A stretch of 64,000 bases of DNA, from NCBI RefSeq assembly GCF_021800405.1, contig NZ_CP084550.1:2790001-2854000 (forward strand), in the 5' to 3' direction. The notes beneath the pieces were generated by a model. That model was not told the DNA's origin, searched no databases, and saw only the letters and a list, made by a program, of their open reading frames with translations. Both the position numbers and the translations under genes were made by a program. The stretch's first letter is position 1; every line of letters starts with the position of its first letter. Positions 8,860 to 16,638 of the stretch are shown here, piece by piece. The DNA is from Arthrobacter sp. FW306-07-I (GTDB lineage: Bacteria; Actinomycetota; Actinomycetes; Actinomycetales; Micrococcaceae).

Positions 8860-9459
8860 GTGGAAGACAGGAAGCTGCGGATCGCAGCTGTAGGAGATGA
8901 ACTGCTGGCCGGACTGGGCGATCCCCGTGCGCTTGGCTGGCTGGGCCGGGTGTTGGCCCGCACTCCCCAGGACGGCATGCTGCTGGAAAGCTACGCGCTC
9001 CCCTGCCCCCAGGAAGGCACTGAGGGGCTGGCGGCGCGGTGGCTGGACGAAGCAGGCCGCCGCTTCAGCGCCCAAGCGGAGAATCGGCTCGTTATAGGCC
9101 TGTCCGGACGCGATATCGAGTTTGGCCTGTCCACGGCACGGAGCAGGCTGAACCTGGCCAACATCCTGGACTCGGCTTCCCAGAACCGGATCGAGGTTTT
9201 CGTGGTGGGACCGCCCCCCACTCTCGATCCGGCCCAGAACCGGCGCCTTGACGAGCTGAACACCGCCTTTGCGGATGTCACCACCCGCCGCAAGCACCTC
9301 TACGTCGACACCTTCTCACCCCTCCTGAACCACGAACAGTGGCGCCAGGACCTGGCCGCCAACGGCGGCACACCCGGTCAGGCCGGATATGGCCTCATGG
9401 CGTGGCTGGTTCTGCACCGCGGCTGGTTCCAGTGGCTGGGCCTGGAAGCACCGCAGTAG
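8860..9459 (+). CDS. SGNH/GDSL-hydrolase-fold protein with degenerate active site
   Basis: About 199 residues, taking the GTG at 8860 (GAGGA at 8851-8855) as start; the frame is open further upstream and an ATG at 8818 is an alternative. The layout follows the SGNH hydrolase fold: a first strand then IAAVGDELLAGLGDPRALGW (block I position), LVIGLSGRDI (block III position) and GGTPGQAGYGLMAW (block V position). In active members these positions read GDS, GxND and DxxH; here the Ser is Glu, the Asn is Arg and the His is Gly. The protein is therefore probably not an esterase of the usual mechanism. No signal peptide, so cytoplasmic. It stands alone between kgd and the DUF4097/PadR pair. Confidence 0.75.
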   Translation: MEDRKLRIAAVGDELLAGLGDPRALGWLGRVLARTPQDGMLLESYALPCPQEGTEGLAARWLDEAGRRFSAQAENRLVIGLSGRDIEFGLSTARSRLNLANILDSASQNRIEVFVVGPPPTLDPAQNRRLDELNTAFADVTTRRKHLYVDTFSPLLNHEQWRQDLAANGGTPGQAGYGLMAWLVLHRGWFQWLGLEAPQ

Positions 9460-9465
9460 GCTTCG

Positions 9466-9525
9466 AGATATATCTTGACCCGGTCCGCCTGCGGCGATAA
9501 GTTGTAGTGGCAACGCGATATATCG
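9466..9525 (+). promoter_or_regulatory. Promoter with two ATATAT palindromes, probable PadR operators
   Basis: Two perfect 10-bp palindromes, AGATATATCT (9466-9475) and CGATATATCG (9516-9525), 50 bp apart. TTGACC (9475-9480) and TAAGTT (9498-9503) with a 17-bp spacer form a plausible promoter between them: the first palindrome abuts the -35 and the second sits just past the expected start point. The PadR-type gene two genes downstream makes autoregulation likely. PadR operators are often A/T-rich palindromes of this sort; direct binding is inferred. Confidence 0.65.
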
Positions 9526-9540
9526 TCTTTTGGAGGGACC

Positions 9541-10371
9541 GTGGCTGAGGAAACCTGGACTGTCGAGAGCCCGCAGACCATCGTCGTAGGAGACGTGGCG
9601 TCCCTGAAGCTGGGGATGGTACGCGGCAGCTTCCGCGTCGTGGCGCATGCCGAACCTGTGGTCCGGATTGAGGTGTCCGAGGTCCACGGCGACCCCGTCG
9701 CCGTCTCCCTCAGTGGCGGCAGGCTGGAGGTCCGGCACCAGCTGCACGGCGCGCAGGGGTGGTTCAAGAACCTCATGGAGACGGTCAATCACAACAGCGG
9801 GAATTCCGCCGTCATCACCGTTGCCGTTCCTGGCGGCACAGAGGTCGAAGCGGGAACTGTCAGCGGCGACGGCCTGGTCTCCGGCACCTCCGCCCACGTC
9901 CGCCTCAACACCGTCTCCGGCACGGTGGCAGCAGAGGGCACGTCCGGCGAACTCCAGGTCAACACCATCAGCGGAAACGTGGCTGTCCGGGACCACCGCG
10001 GCGTACTCACCGCCAAAAGCGTCTCCGGTGAGGTTACTGCGTCCGGCCACTTCACCAATGTGCGCACCAACACGGTCAGCGGCCACCTCAGCTTCGACCT
10101 GCTCGATTTCACCCGGGATTTCGGCTCCAACTCGGTTTCCGGGGACCTCACCATCCGCCTGCCCCATGACGTAGGCGTGGACATTGTGGCCAAGTCGGCC
10201 GGCGGTGCGGTGGTTCTGGACGGACAGCAGTGCCTCCTGGCCAACGGCAAGGTGGAGACCATCGCCGGGCCGGATGGCCAATTGATGCTGGTGCGGACCA
10301 ACTCGGTGTCGGGCAAGACCTCCATCTTCCACGCTCCGGCATCCGTTGACGGCGGCGAAACGGAACGCTGA
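9541..10371 (+). CDS. DUF4097 family beta-strand repeat protein
   Basis: Protein of 276 residues with no signal peptide or membrane helix. From about residue 90 it is built of short repeats of the type NTVSG/NTISGNV/SVSGEV/NSVSGDL, roughly every 17-20 residues, the hallmark of DUF4097 adhesin-like beta-solenoids. GTG start with GGAGGG 5 bp upstream. The stop overlaps the start of the PadR regulator gene by one base, so the two are coupled. In other actinobacteria and firmicutes DUF4097 genes often pair with PadR or DUF1700 genes; the biochemical role is unknown and I do not assign one. Confidence 0.85.
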   Translation: MAEETWTVESPQTIVVGDVASLKLGMVRGSFRVVAHAEPVVRIEVSEVHGDPVAVSLSGGRLEVRHQLHGAQGWFKNLMETVNHNSGNSAVITVAVPGGTEVEAGTVSGDGLVSGTSAHVRLNTVSGTVAAEGTSGELQVNTISGNVAVRDHRGVLTAKSVSGEVTASGHFTNVRTNTVSGHLSFDLLDFTRDFGSNSVSGDLTIRLPHDVGVDIVAKSAGGAVVLDGQQCLLANGKVETIAGPDGQLMLVRTNSVSGKTSIFHAPASVDGGETER

Positions 10372-10832
10372 TGCCGCCCGTCTTCGCACACGGTGCGTTG
10401 CGCCTCTACCTCCTGGCCCTGCTCGAGAGCGGGCCCAAACACGGATACCAACTCATCAAGGCGCTCCGGGACCGGTTTGGCGGGACCTATGCACCCAGCG
10501 CCGGGACCATCTACCCGAGGCTGGGCAAGCTCGAGGAGGACGGCCTGGTGTCCACTGAGCAGGCCGGGCGCCGCACCAACTACCACATCACCCCCGCGGG
10601 CCTCGCAGAGCTGGACCGGCGCCGGGATGACCTGGCGGGCGTGGAGAACGGCATTGCAGCCTCGGTGCAACGGCGTGACGTGGAGTTGATGCTGCAGCAT
10701 TTCGGTGACGACCTCCGTGCAGAACTGCGCCGGTACGCCCTGCGCGAGCCCATAGGCCCGGTGACCCTGGAAACTGTCCGTACTGTCCTGGAAGACGCCC
10801 GGGCAGCCATCCGCAGCACCCTGCGGCATTAG
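10371..10832 (+). CDS. PadR family transcriptional regulator
   Basis: DNA-binding regulator of 153 residues. The N-terminal winged helix is typical of PadR (HGALRLYLLALLESGPKHGYQLIKAL..., then SAGTIYPRLGKLEEDGLVSTEQAGRR with the wing), followed by a helical dimerisation segment. ATG start overlaps the preceding stop (TGATG), so it is made from the same transcript as the DUF4097 protein. Two ATATAT palindromes in front of the operon are the likely target, giving negative autoregulation. The inducer is unknown. Confidence 0.92.
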   Translation: MPPVFAHGALRLYLLALLESGPKHGYQLIKALRDRFGGTYAPSAGTIYPRLGKLEEDGLVSTEQAGRRTNYHITPAGLAELDRRRDDLAGVENGIAASVQRRDVELMLQHFGDDLRAELRRYALREPIGPVTLETVRTVLEDARAAIRSTLRH

Positions 10833-10936
10833 GGCATGACCTGCAGGCACTGCCGCAGGTCATTCGCCGTTTCCCGGTTCGCGGGGCGCCACATCATGTG
10901 GGAGACTGGAGGGCAGCTCTTTTGAGTACCAACAGT

Positions 10937-10943
10937 AAGGAGG
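10937..10943 (+). promoter_or_regulatory. Strong ribosome binding site of bL37
   Basis: AAGGAGG, a complete match to the anti-Shine-Dalgarno sequence, six bases before the ATG at 10950. It is one of the strongest sites in the window and supports this very short frame being translated. Confidence 0.85.
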
Positions 10944-10949
10944 CCAGCT

Positions 10950-11024
10950 ATGAGCAAGCGTGCACGCAAGCGTCGTGACCGTAAGCGTGGCGGCGCGAAC
11001 CACGGGAAGCGCCCCAACACCTAG
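10950..11024 (+). CDS. 50S ribosomal protein bL37 (24 residues)
   Basis: A 24-codon gene encoding a very basic peptide that begins MSKRARKRRDRKR and ends ANHGKRPNT, with 13 Lys/Arg. It matches the actinobacterial large-subunit protein bL37, first seen in mycobacterial ribosome structures, with its typical N-H-G-K-R-P-N ending. A perfect AAGGAGG lies six bases upstream and a strong terminator follows 27 bases after the stop, so it is transcribed as its own unit. It sits next to rsrA/sigR, an arrangement I recall from other actinobacteria. Too short for most gene finders. Confidence 0.88.
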   Translation: MSKRARKRRDRKRGGANHGKRPNT

Positions 11025-11051
11025 GCAAATGCCAGGAACACGGTTCAAGCG

Positions 11052-11090
11052 AAGGACCCCGCAAGCCATTCGGCTTACGGGGTCCTTTGC
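11052..11090 (+). terminator. Terminator between bL37 and rsrA (convergent)
   Basis: 16-bp stem with one mismatch (11052-11067 with 11072-11087), four-base loop, then TTT. The stem contains AAGGACCCCG and its complement CGGGGTCCTT. It lies between convergent genes and could serve both. Confidence 0.85.
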
Positions 11091-11127
11091 TGTCTGCGGC
11101 CCTGATCCGGAGGCCGGCGCTTTATGC

Positions 11128-11388
11128 CTATGCCTCCACGGGACGGATCGCGTGGATCCTGTCCAGGATGGCGTTCTTCAGGTTATCCGGAGCGGACTCC
11201 TTGCACGAGCGCTTGACCATGTTGCGGATGACGCACTCGAGGTCGTACTGCTGGGTGCACTCAGGGCACTCATCCAGGTGGTTCTTGATCTCGGTCAAGT
11301 CCTCGCGGGTCAGCGCCCCGTCAAGGTATTCGTAGATGCGTTGCATCCGGGTGTCGTCGCAGTCGCCCAATCCCTGGCAATCGCTCAT
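11128..11388 (-). CDS. rsrA: Mycothiol-system anti-sigma-R factor (zinc-binding redox sensor)
   Basis: Small cytoplasmic anti-sigma factor of 86 residues that holds SigR inactive until disulfide stress oxidises its cysteines and releases zinc. The ZAS motif HxxxCxxC is complete: His37, Cys41 and Cys44 (HLDECPEC), and Cys10 sits close to the position of the first conserved Cys in Streptomyces RsrA. ATG overlaps the sigR stop by four bases (ATGA), giving coupled synthesis of sigma and anti-sigma. Being on the sigR transcript, it is under the same SigR-type promoter at 12347-12373. Identification rests on motif, size and neighbour. Confidence 0.95.
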   Translation of the reverse strand: MSDCQGLGDCDDTRMQRIYEYLDGALTREDLTEIKNHLDECPECTQQYDLECVIRNMVKRSCKESAPDNLKNAILDRIHAIRPVEA

Positions 11389-12200
11389 TTCCTGTTCTCC
11401 TGTGCTTTGCTTCCTGCCGCTTCCGACGTATCCACGGCTGTTTTGAATCCCCGCTCGGCGGCGTATTCCGCGAGCATGTCCCGCAACATTCGCCGACCGC
11501 GGTGGAGCCGGGACATCACGGTGCCGATGGGCGTGTTCATGATGTCTGAGATTTCCTTGTAGGCGAAGCCCTCCACGTCAGCGAAATAGACCGCCAGGCG
11601 GAATTCCTCAGGGATATCCTGCAGCGCCCGCTTTACGTCCGAGTCCGGGAGGTGGTCCAATGCCTCGGCCTCGGCGGACCGCAGTCCGCTCGAGGTGTGC
11701 GACTCCGCCCGCGCCAGCTGCCAGTCCTCAATGCTGTCCGAGTTGGACTGCAAGGGCTCACGCTGCCGCTTGCGGTACAGGTTGATGTACGTGTTGGTGA
11801 GGATCCGGTACAGCCACGCCTTCAGGTTGGTTCCCGGCTTGTACTGGTGGAACGCCGAGAAGGCCTTGGTGTAGGCCTCCTGGACCAGGTCCTCCGCGTC
11901 CGACGGGTTCCGTGCCATGCGCATCGCAGCCGAATACAGCTGGTCCACGTACTGCATGGCGTCCCGCTCGAAGCGAAGGCGGCGCTGCTCCATGGTCTCC
12001 GCGGAGACATCCAGTTCGGTACTGTCATTTGCGTCGGCGTCGGCGGCCCGGGAACCAGGACCATCCTGACCGGACGGGAGGGGCGCGGCTCCCGCCTTGC
12101 CGTTCACTTCGGCAGGGGTGGCCTCATACATGGCCGCGGCGGCCGGATCCAAGGTGCTCATTGCCTTCAAGTCTACTGTCCGGCTTCCCGCCCGGGGCAT
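11385..12200 (-). CDS. sigR: ECF RNA polymerase sigma factor SigR/SigH (oxidative stress)
   Basis: Sigma-70 ECF factor for the thiol-oxidative stress response. Region 2 contains [19 protein letters not shown] and [14 protein letters not shown]; region 4 contains [18 protein letters not shown] and [13 protein letters not shown]. All are near-diagnostic of the SigR/SigH group. The frame is open to 12365, but the mapped-type promoter at 12347-12373 means that start cannot be transcribed. I prefer the ATG at 12200 (GGAG six bases upstream, 271 residues); ATG 12161 (259 residues) is also possible. The acidic N-terminal 90 residues are poorly conserved; Streptomyces SigR also has long and short forms. 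The stop overlaps rsrA. Confidence 0.93.
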   Translation of the reverse strand: MPRAGSRTVDLKAMSTLDPAAAAMYEATPAEVNGKAGAAPLPSGQDGPGSRAADADANDSTELDVSAETMEQRRLRFERDAMQYVDQLYSAAMRMARNPSDAEDLVQEAYTKAFSAFHQYKPGTNLKAWLYRILTNTYINLYRKRQREPLQSNSDSIEDWQLARAESHTSSGLRSAEAEALDHLPDSDVKRALQDIPEEFRLAVYFADVEGFAYKEISDIMNTPIGTVMSRLHRGRRMLRDMLAEYAAERGFKTAVDTSEAAGSKAQENRK

Positions 12201-12346
12201 GCCGTACTCCAGCGGCTCCGCGGCAAGAGTATCCAATGCCACCGGCCCCGCCGGTCTGGTTTCGTCCAACACCTTCCCCAAGGCCCAACTCCGCTCTGTA
12301 TCGGGTGAATGATCGCCTGGGTCCCTGTCACGGACCCGACATCGAT

Positions 12347-12373
12347 AACCGCCCTCAGCGGGCAAATATTCCC
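12347..12373 (-). promoter_or_regulatory. SigR-dependent promoter of sigR-rsrA
   Basis: On the minus strand GGGAAT (12373-12368), then exactly 18 bases, then GTT (12349-12347). This is the SigR/SigH consensus GGGAAT-N18-GTT. It lies about 150-190 bp upstream of the candidate sigR starts and implies positive autoregulation, as known in Streptomyces and mycobacteria. Confidence 0.8.
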
Positions 12374-12437
12374 CAAAAGTGCAAGACTAGGACCGACTCC
12401 GCCGCTTGCCGCGGCTCGTCCATCCAGGAGGAAATTC

Positions 12438-12983
12438 ATGTCCTTTGTCCGCACGCTCGCCCGGCCCATGCTTGCCTCCAGTTTCGTTCTTGCCGGACTG
12501 GATAAGCTCAAGAACTCCGACGACACCGCCCAGCAGCTCTCGCCGCTCCTGCGTAAGGCGGCGGCTTCGCTCCCCTTCCAGGCGAGCGAGAAGACGCTGG
12601 CGCGCGTCATCGGCGGAACCCAGGTGGGAGCAGGCGTCCTGTTCGGCCTTGGCAAGTTCTCCAGGCTTTCAGCCGGCCTCCTGACGGTGATTTCGCTGCT
12701 TAACACCTTTGTTGAGTGGCGCAGTGCGGATATCAGCAGCAAGGAAGGGCGGGAAAACCGCCGGAACCAGCTGCTCAAGAACCTCTCGCTGAGCGGCGGC
12801 GCGCTGCTGGCCTCGGTGGACACAGCGGGCAAGCCGGGCCTGGCCTGGCGTGCCGAACACCTGGCCGCCGATGCCCGCAGGAATGCCTCGCACCTTGCTG
12901 CCGACGCGCGCCGGACCACCACCAAGAAGCTGAACAAGGCGGACAAAGCCGTACGCCGCGCCGTACACGCCACGGGAGCATAA
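12438..12983 (+). CDS. DoxX family membrane protein
   Basis: Protein of 181 residues: an N-terminal DoxX-type four-helix region (FVRTLARPMLASSFVLAGLDKLKN at the start, then VIGGTQVGAGVLFGLGKF and AGLLTVISLLNTFVEW) and a basic, Ala/Arg/Lys-rich C-terminal tail (from about residue 140) with repeated AADARR units. ATG at 12438 is chosen because AGGAGG lies six bases upstream; longer open frame 5' of it overlaps the divergent sigR promoter. In mycobacteria DoxX proteins associate with thiol/superoxide stress enzymes, which would fit the divergent sigR neighbour, but that link is inference. Confidence 0.85.
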   Translation: MSFVRTLARPMLASSFVLAGLDKLKNSDDTAQQLSPLLRKAAASLPFQASEKTLARVIGGTQVGAGVLFGLGKFSRLSAGLLTVISLLNTFVEWRSADISSKEGRENRRNQLLKNLSLSGGALLASVDTAGKPGLAWRAEHLAADARRNASHLAADARRTTTKKLNKADKAVRRAVHATGA

Positions 12984-12989
12984 GCACGA

Positions 12990-14378
12990 ATGACCGCAAC
13001 AGCTGCCACCCGGGACGGGTCCGGAACACCTGTCGAGCACTGGGCCGCACCCTTTGCGTCCCGGCCCGTCGATGCCACCGTGACGGTTCCGGGATCAAAG
13101 TCCCTGACCAACAGGTACTTGGTCCTGGCCGCCTTGGCGGACGGCCCGTCCCGGCTGCGCGCACCCCTGCACTCCAGGGATTCGGCACTGATGGTCGATG
13201 CGCTCCGGCAGCTGGGCGCCACTATCACGGAAGTGCCGGGGGACGGCGACTTTGGCCCTGACCTGGAAGTGGTTCCGCTGCCGGCAGCGGCTGAGGCGTC
13301 CCCGACCAGGATCGACTGCGGGCTGGCGGGCACGGTCATGCGGTTCGTTCCACCGCTGGCGGCGCTCCGCAACGGAACCAGCGTCTTCGACGGCGACCCG
13401 CACGCCCGGAAGCGCCCCATGGGAACCATCATCGAGGCGCTTAAGGCCCTCGGTGTGGCCGTTGCCTCCGAAGACGGCTCCGCTCCGTCGTCGCTCCCGT
13501 TCGTGGTGGAAGGCAAGGGCGCGGTGCGGGGCGGCCATCTGGTGATCGACGCCAGCGCGTCGTCCCAGTTCGTCTCCGCCCTCCTCCTGGTGGGGGCGAG
13601 GTTCGACGAGGGCCTGCACCTGGAGCACGTGGGAAAGCCGGTGCCGAGCCTGGACCACATCAACATGACCGTGGCTGTCCTGCGCGGCGCCGGCGTGTCC
13701 GTGGACGACTCCGTTCCCAACCACTGGGTGGTGGCACCCGGGCCAATCCGTGCCTTCGACCAGCGGATCGAACAGGACCTTTCCAACGCCGGACCGTTCC
13801 TGGCGGCCGCCCTGGCCTCGAAGGGAACAGTTCGGATTCCCAACTGGCCGGCGGATACCCAGCAGGTGGGAGACCTGTGGCGCGAGATTCTCGTGAAAAT
13901 GGGCGCACACGTCACCCTGTCCGACGGCGTCCTGACTGTCACCGGCGGCCCGGAGATCAAGGGCGGCGACTTCGCGGACACCAGCGAGCTTGCCCCCACC
14001 GTCGCAGCCCTGTGCGCGCTGGCCACGGGCCCATCCCGGCTCACCGGGATCGCCCACCTGCGCGGACACGAGACGGACAGGCTCGCTGCATTGGTGGCGG
14101 AAATCAACCGGCTCGGCGGGGACGCAGAGGAAACCAGCGACGGCCTGGTGATCCGGCCCGCCGCGCTGCACGCCGGCGTCGTCCGCAGCTACGCGGACCA
14201 TCGAATGGCCACCGCAGGCGCCATCCTGGGCCTGGCAGTGGAGGGCGTACAGGTGGAGGACATCGCCACCACCGCCAAAACCATGCCCGATTTCCCCCAG
14301 CTGTGGACAGGCATGCTGGCCCAGGACGCCGCTGCGGCATCCGGACCGGAGGAGCCCAGCGGTGGCACGGCGCACTGA
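12990..14378 (+). CDS. aroA: 3-phosphoshikimate 1-carboxyvinyltransferase (EPSP synthase)
   Basis: Shikimate-pathway enzyme of 462 residues joining phosphoenolpyruvate to shikimate-3-phosphate. Substrate-binding signature [18 protein letters not shown] near residues 32-50 and [17 protein letters not shown] near 110, the form seen in mycobacterial AroA, plus [18 protein letters not shown] close to the C-terminus. The DxRxR-type segment HARKRPM follows. The start ATG is six bases past the DoxX stop and has only a distant GGGAG; initiation may be coupled. The end overlaps rsgA by 17 bp. Next to rsgA and hisN, an order recalled from other Micrococcaceae. Confidence 0.96.
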   Translation: MTATAATRDGSGTPVEHWAAPFASRPVDATVTVPGSKSLTNRYLVLAALADGPSRLRAPLHSRDSALMVDALRQLGATITEVPGDGDFGPDLEVVPLPAAAEASPTRIDCGLAGTVMRFVPPLAALRNGTSVFDGDPHARKRPMGTIIEALKALGVAVASEDGSAPSSLPFVVEGKGAVRGGHLVIDASASSQFVSALLLVGARFDEGLHLEHVGKPVPSLDHINMTVAVLRGAGVSVDDSVPNHWVVAPGPIRAFDQRIEQDLSNAGPFLAAALASKGTVRIPNWPADTQQVGDLWREILVKMGAHVTLSDGVLTVTGGPEIKGGDFADTSELAPTVAALCALATGPSRLTGIAHLRGHETDRLAALVAEINRLGGDAEETSDGLVIRPAALHAGVVRSYADHRMATAGAILGLAVEGVQVEDIATTAKTMPDFPQLWTGMLAQDAAAASGPEEPSGGTAH

Positions 14379-15477
14379 CTCCTGGGACGAGTCCGACGTC
14401 CGTATCAGGCCCAACAAGAAGGGCTCCAGGCCCCGCACCAAGGACCGTCCCAGCCACGACGATGCGGTCACCGGACGGATCATCACGGTGGACCGGGGGC
14501 GGTACACCGCAGTCGTGGGTGAGGACTCGAACAACGAACGCGTGGTCATTGCGGCACGCGCCCGCGAACTTCGCCGCTCGCCGGTGGTTGCCGGCGACTT
14601 CGTCTCGCTCGTGGGGGACGTCTCCGGGGCACCGGACACGCTGGCGCGCCTGGTGAAGATCCAGGACCGCAAAACGCTCCTGCGGCGCAGCGCCGACGAC
14701 ACGGATCCAATCGAACGTGCCGTGGTGGCCAACGCGGACCAGCTGGTGATCGTGGTGGCGGCCGCCAATCCGGAGCCGCGGACCGGATTCATCGACCGTG
14801 CCTTGGTGGCTGCGTACGACGCCGGTATCGAGCCGATCCTGCTGGTCACCAAGGCCGACGTCAAGGATCCAGCGGAACTGCTGTCCAACTACACCCACCT
14901 GGATTTCCCGGTGATCATCAGCCGAACCGCTGACGCCCAGGCCTCCGGGATCGACGCGCGCTCCGACGACGGCCTCTCGGCCCGGCTGGACAGCACCGCG
15001 GTGGCAGCCCTCCGCGCCCACCTGGGCGGCAAGGTCACCGTCATGCTCGGGCACTCAGGCGTGGGCAAGTCCACCATGGTGAACGCGCTTACTGGGGCCG
15101 AGCGGGCCACCGGCGGAGTGAACGCCGTGACGGGACGGGGCCGGCACACGTCGTCCTCTGCCCTGGCGCTGCGCCTCGCGGACGCTCCGGCCGGCAGCTG
15201 GATCATTGATACTCCGGGCATCCGGTCCTTCGGCCTCGCCCACGTGGACCCCGACCGGATCCTGCGCTCCTTCCCCGACCTCTCCCCCGGCATCGAGAAC
15301 TGCGAACGGGGCTGCAAGCACACGGCAATTGCAGTGAACTGCGGCCTCGACGACTGGGTGGCGGGCGGACACGCAGGTCCCACCGGTCCCGCCCGGTTGG
15401 CGTCGCTGCGGCGGCTGCTCGGCACGGATCCAAGGTTGGAAGCACAGGAAACCAAGGAGCTCGGCAGCGTCAACTGA
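14362..15477 (+). CDS. rsgA: Small ribosomal subunit biogenesis GTPase RsgA
   Basis: Circularly permuted GTPase of 371 residues that assists late 30S assembly. An OB-fold N-terminal domain (about 35-110) precedes the GTPase motifs in permuted order: G4 TKAD, then G1 GHSGVGKST (Gly230-Lys236), then G3 DTPG. The C-terminal zinc knuckle is present as [10 protein letters not shown]...NCGL. GTG at 14362 is supported by GGAGG upstream and lies inside the aroA end (17-bp overlap), implying translational coupling. Length is normal for actinobacterial RsgA. Confidence 0.95.
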   Translation: MARRTDSWDESDVRIRPNKKGSRPRTKDRPSHDDAVTGRIITVDRGRYTAVVGEDSNNERVVIAARARELRRSPVVAGDFVSLVGDVSGAPDTLARLVKIQDRKTLLRRSADDTDPIERAVVANADQLVIVVAAANPEPRTGFIDRALVAAYDAGIEPILLVTKADVKDPAELLSNYTHLDFPVIISRTADAQASGIDARSDDGLSARLDSTAVAALRAHLGGKVTVMLGHSGVGKSTMVNALTGAERATGGVNAVTGRGRHTSSSALALRLADAPAGSWIIDTPGIRSFGLAHVDPDRILRSFPDLSPGIENCERGCKHTAIAVNCGLDDWVAGGHAGPTGPARLASLRRLLGTDPRLEAQETKELGSVN

Positions 15478-15510
15478 CGCGTTCTCCCCGGCAGAAGCGT
15501 GCGCAGACTG

Positions 15511-15523
15511 TAGTTTGGAACCA
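15511..15523 (+). promoter_or_regulatory. Leaderless-type -10 of hisN
   Basis: TAGTTT (15511-15516) followed by six bases and then the hisN ATG, with no Shine-Dalgarno sequence. This spacing puts transcription start at or next to the A of ATG. Confidence 0.55.
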
Positions 15524-16335
15524 TGATCCAACCCGCTTCGAGCTACAACGATGACCTGCGCCTGGCACATGTCCTGGCCGACTCCGTGGATGACCAGACC
15601 ATGAGCCGCTTCAAGGCCCTGGACCTCCACGTCGAGACCAAGCCGGACCTGACGCCGGTCACCGATGCGGACAAGGCCGCCGAAGAAGCCATCCGCGGCC
15701 AGCTCTCGCGTTCCCGCCCCCGGGACGCGGTCCTGGGCGAGGAGTTCGGCAGCACGGGACACGGGTCGCGGCGCTGGATCATCGACCCCATTGACGGGAC
15801 CAAGAACTTCGTCCGCGGCGTTCCGGTCTGGGCTACCCTTATCGCCCTCGTCGACGAGGGCGAGCCGGTGGTGGGCGTGGTCAGCGCCCCGGCCCTGGGC
15901 AAGCGCTGGTGGGCGGCGAAGGGTATGGGCGCATACATGGGCAGGTCCCTGGCAGCTGCCACCCGGCTCCGCGTCTCCAACGTCTCGACACTATCGGACG
16001 CCTCCCTCTCTTACTCCAGCCTCACGGGCTGGAAGGAACGGGGAAACCTTGACGAGTTCCTGGGCCTCACCGAGGACGTGTGGCGGACCCGTGCCTTTGG
16101 CGATTTCTGGTCGTACTGCATGGTGGCGGAGGGCTCCGTGGACATCGCCTGCGAACCGGAACTGAACCTCTACGACATGGCCGCCCTTGTGCCGATCGTC
16201 GTGGAGGCCGGCGGCCGTTTCACGTCGCTGGAAGGCGAGGACGGCCCCTTCGGCGGGAACGCGCTGGCCACCAACTCGATCCTGCACTCAGAGGTATTGC
16301 ACCGCCTGAACCCTTATTTGGACGATTTGCTGTAA
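15523..16335 (+). CDS. hisN: Histidinol-phosphatase, inositol-monophosphatase family
   Basis: Metal-dependent phosphatase of 270 residues, assigned to histidinol-phosphate dephosphorylation as in actinobacterial HisN. IMPase motifs are complete: [12 protein letters not shown], the metal ligand Glu in GEEFG, the core [12 protein letters not shown], and the C-terminal WD-type motif as [15 protein letters not shown]. The distinction from other IMPase-family sugar phosphatases rests on the [16 protein letters not shown] segment, which I recall as HisN-like. The gene is probably leaderless and is followed by a strong terminator. Confidence 0.85.
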   Translation: MIQPASSYNDDLRLAHVLADSVDDQTMSRFKALDLHVETKPDLTPVTDADKAAEEAIRGQLSRSRPRDAVLGEEFGSTGHGSRRWIIDPIDGTKNFVRGVPVWATLIALVDEGEPVVGVVSAPALGKRWWAAKGMGAYMGRSLAAATRLRVSNVSTLSDASLSYSSLTGWKERGNLDEFLGLTEDVWRTRAFGDFWSYCMVAEGSVDIACEPELNLYDMAALVPIVVEAGGRFTSLEGEDGPFGGNALATNSILHSEVLHRLNPYLDDLL

Positions 16336-16358
16336 CGGTTGGCTTTTCCCCGAAAAAA

Positions 16359-16412
16359 CGAATAAAGCAGCGGCGGACACCTCCCGATGGGGGTGTCCGC
16401 CGCCGTTTATTC
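16359..16412 (+). terminator. Strong bidirectional-type terminator after hisN
   Basis: Long hairpin: GCGGCGGACACC paired with GGTGTCCGCCGC, embedded in outer complementary A/T arms CGAATAAA (16359-16366) and TTTATTCG (16405-16412). The T-rich arm gives a U-tract on the plus strand and the A-rich arm gives one on the minus strand. Confidence 0.85.
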
Positions 16413-16484
16413 GAAATCGCGTAACAAACCGCTTAACAATCGCTGCGGGTTCAGTCCTGTCAGCCGCATGTCCTACGCTTTTAT

Positions 16485-16605
16485 CCAGGTCACGAGTGCC
16501 AGCGCTAAACCCCGGTTTGCTGGCCGGCAACCCTCCATTCGCGGTGGGGTGCCCCGGGTGACGACCAGGCCGGTCCGGAGCGGATGCGGCAAGCGCGGAT
16601 TCCAC
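16485..16605 (+). ncRNA. S-adenosylmethionine riboswitch, SAM-IV type
   Basis: The leader of the aminotransferase gene carries the conserved core of actinobacterial SAM-IV riboswitches: GGTCACGAGTGCCAGC, then CCCCGGTTTGCTGGCCGG with CGGCAACCCTCC, then GGTGGGGTGCCCCGGGTGA and GACCAGG. GGTC (16488-16491) and GACC (16563-16566) close the basal helix, and the 3' segment GGTCCGGAGCGGATGCGG fits the outer pseudoknot arm of this class. The aptamer ends about 35 bases before the start codon, suggesting control of translation. Exact class (SAM-IV versus SAM-I/IV variant) needs a covariance model. Confidence 0.88.
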
Positions 16606-16638
16606 TATGCCGGAGTCCTGTATTCAAGTGAGGTCTCT

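Noticed and set aside
16387..16638. In-frame extension of the aminotransferase upstream of 16639
   Set aside because: It runs through the hisN terminator and the SAM riboswitch and shows no family similarity.
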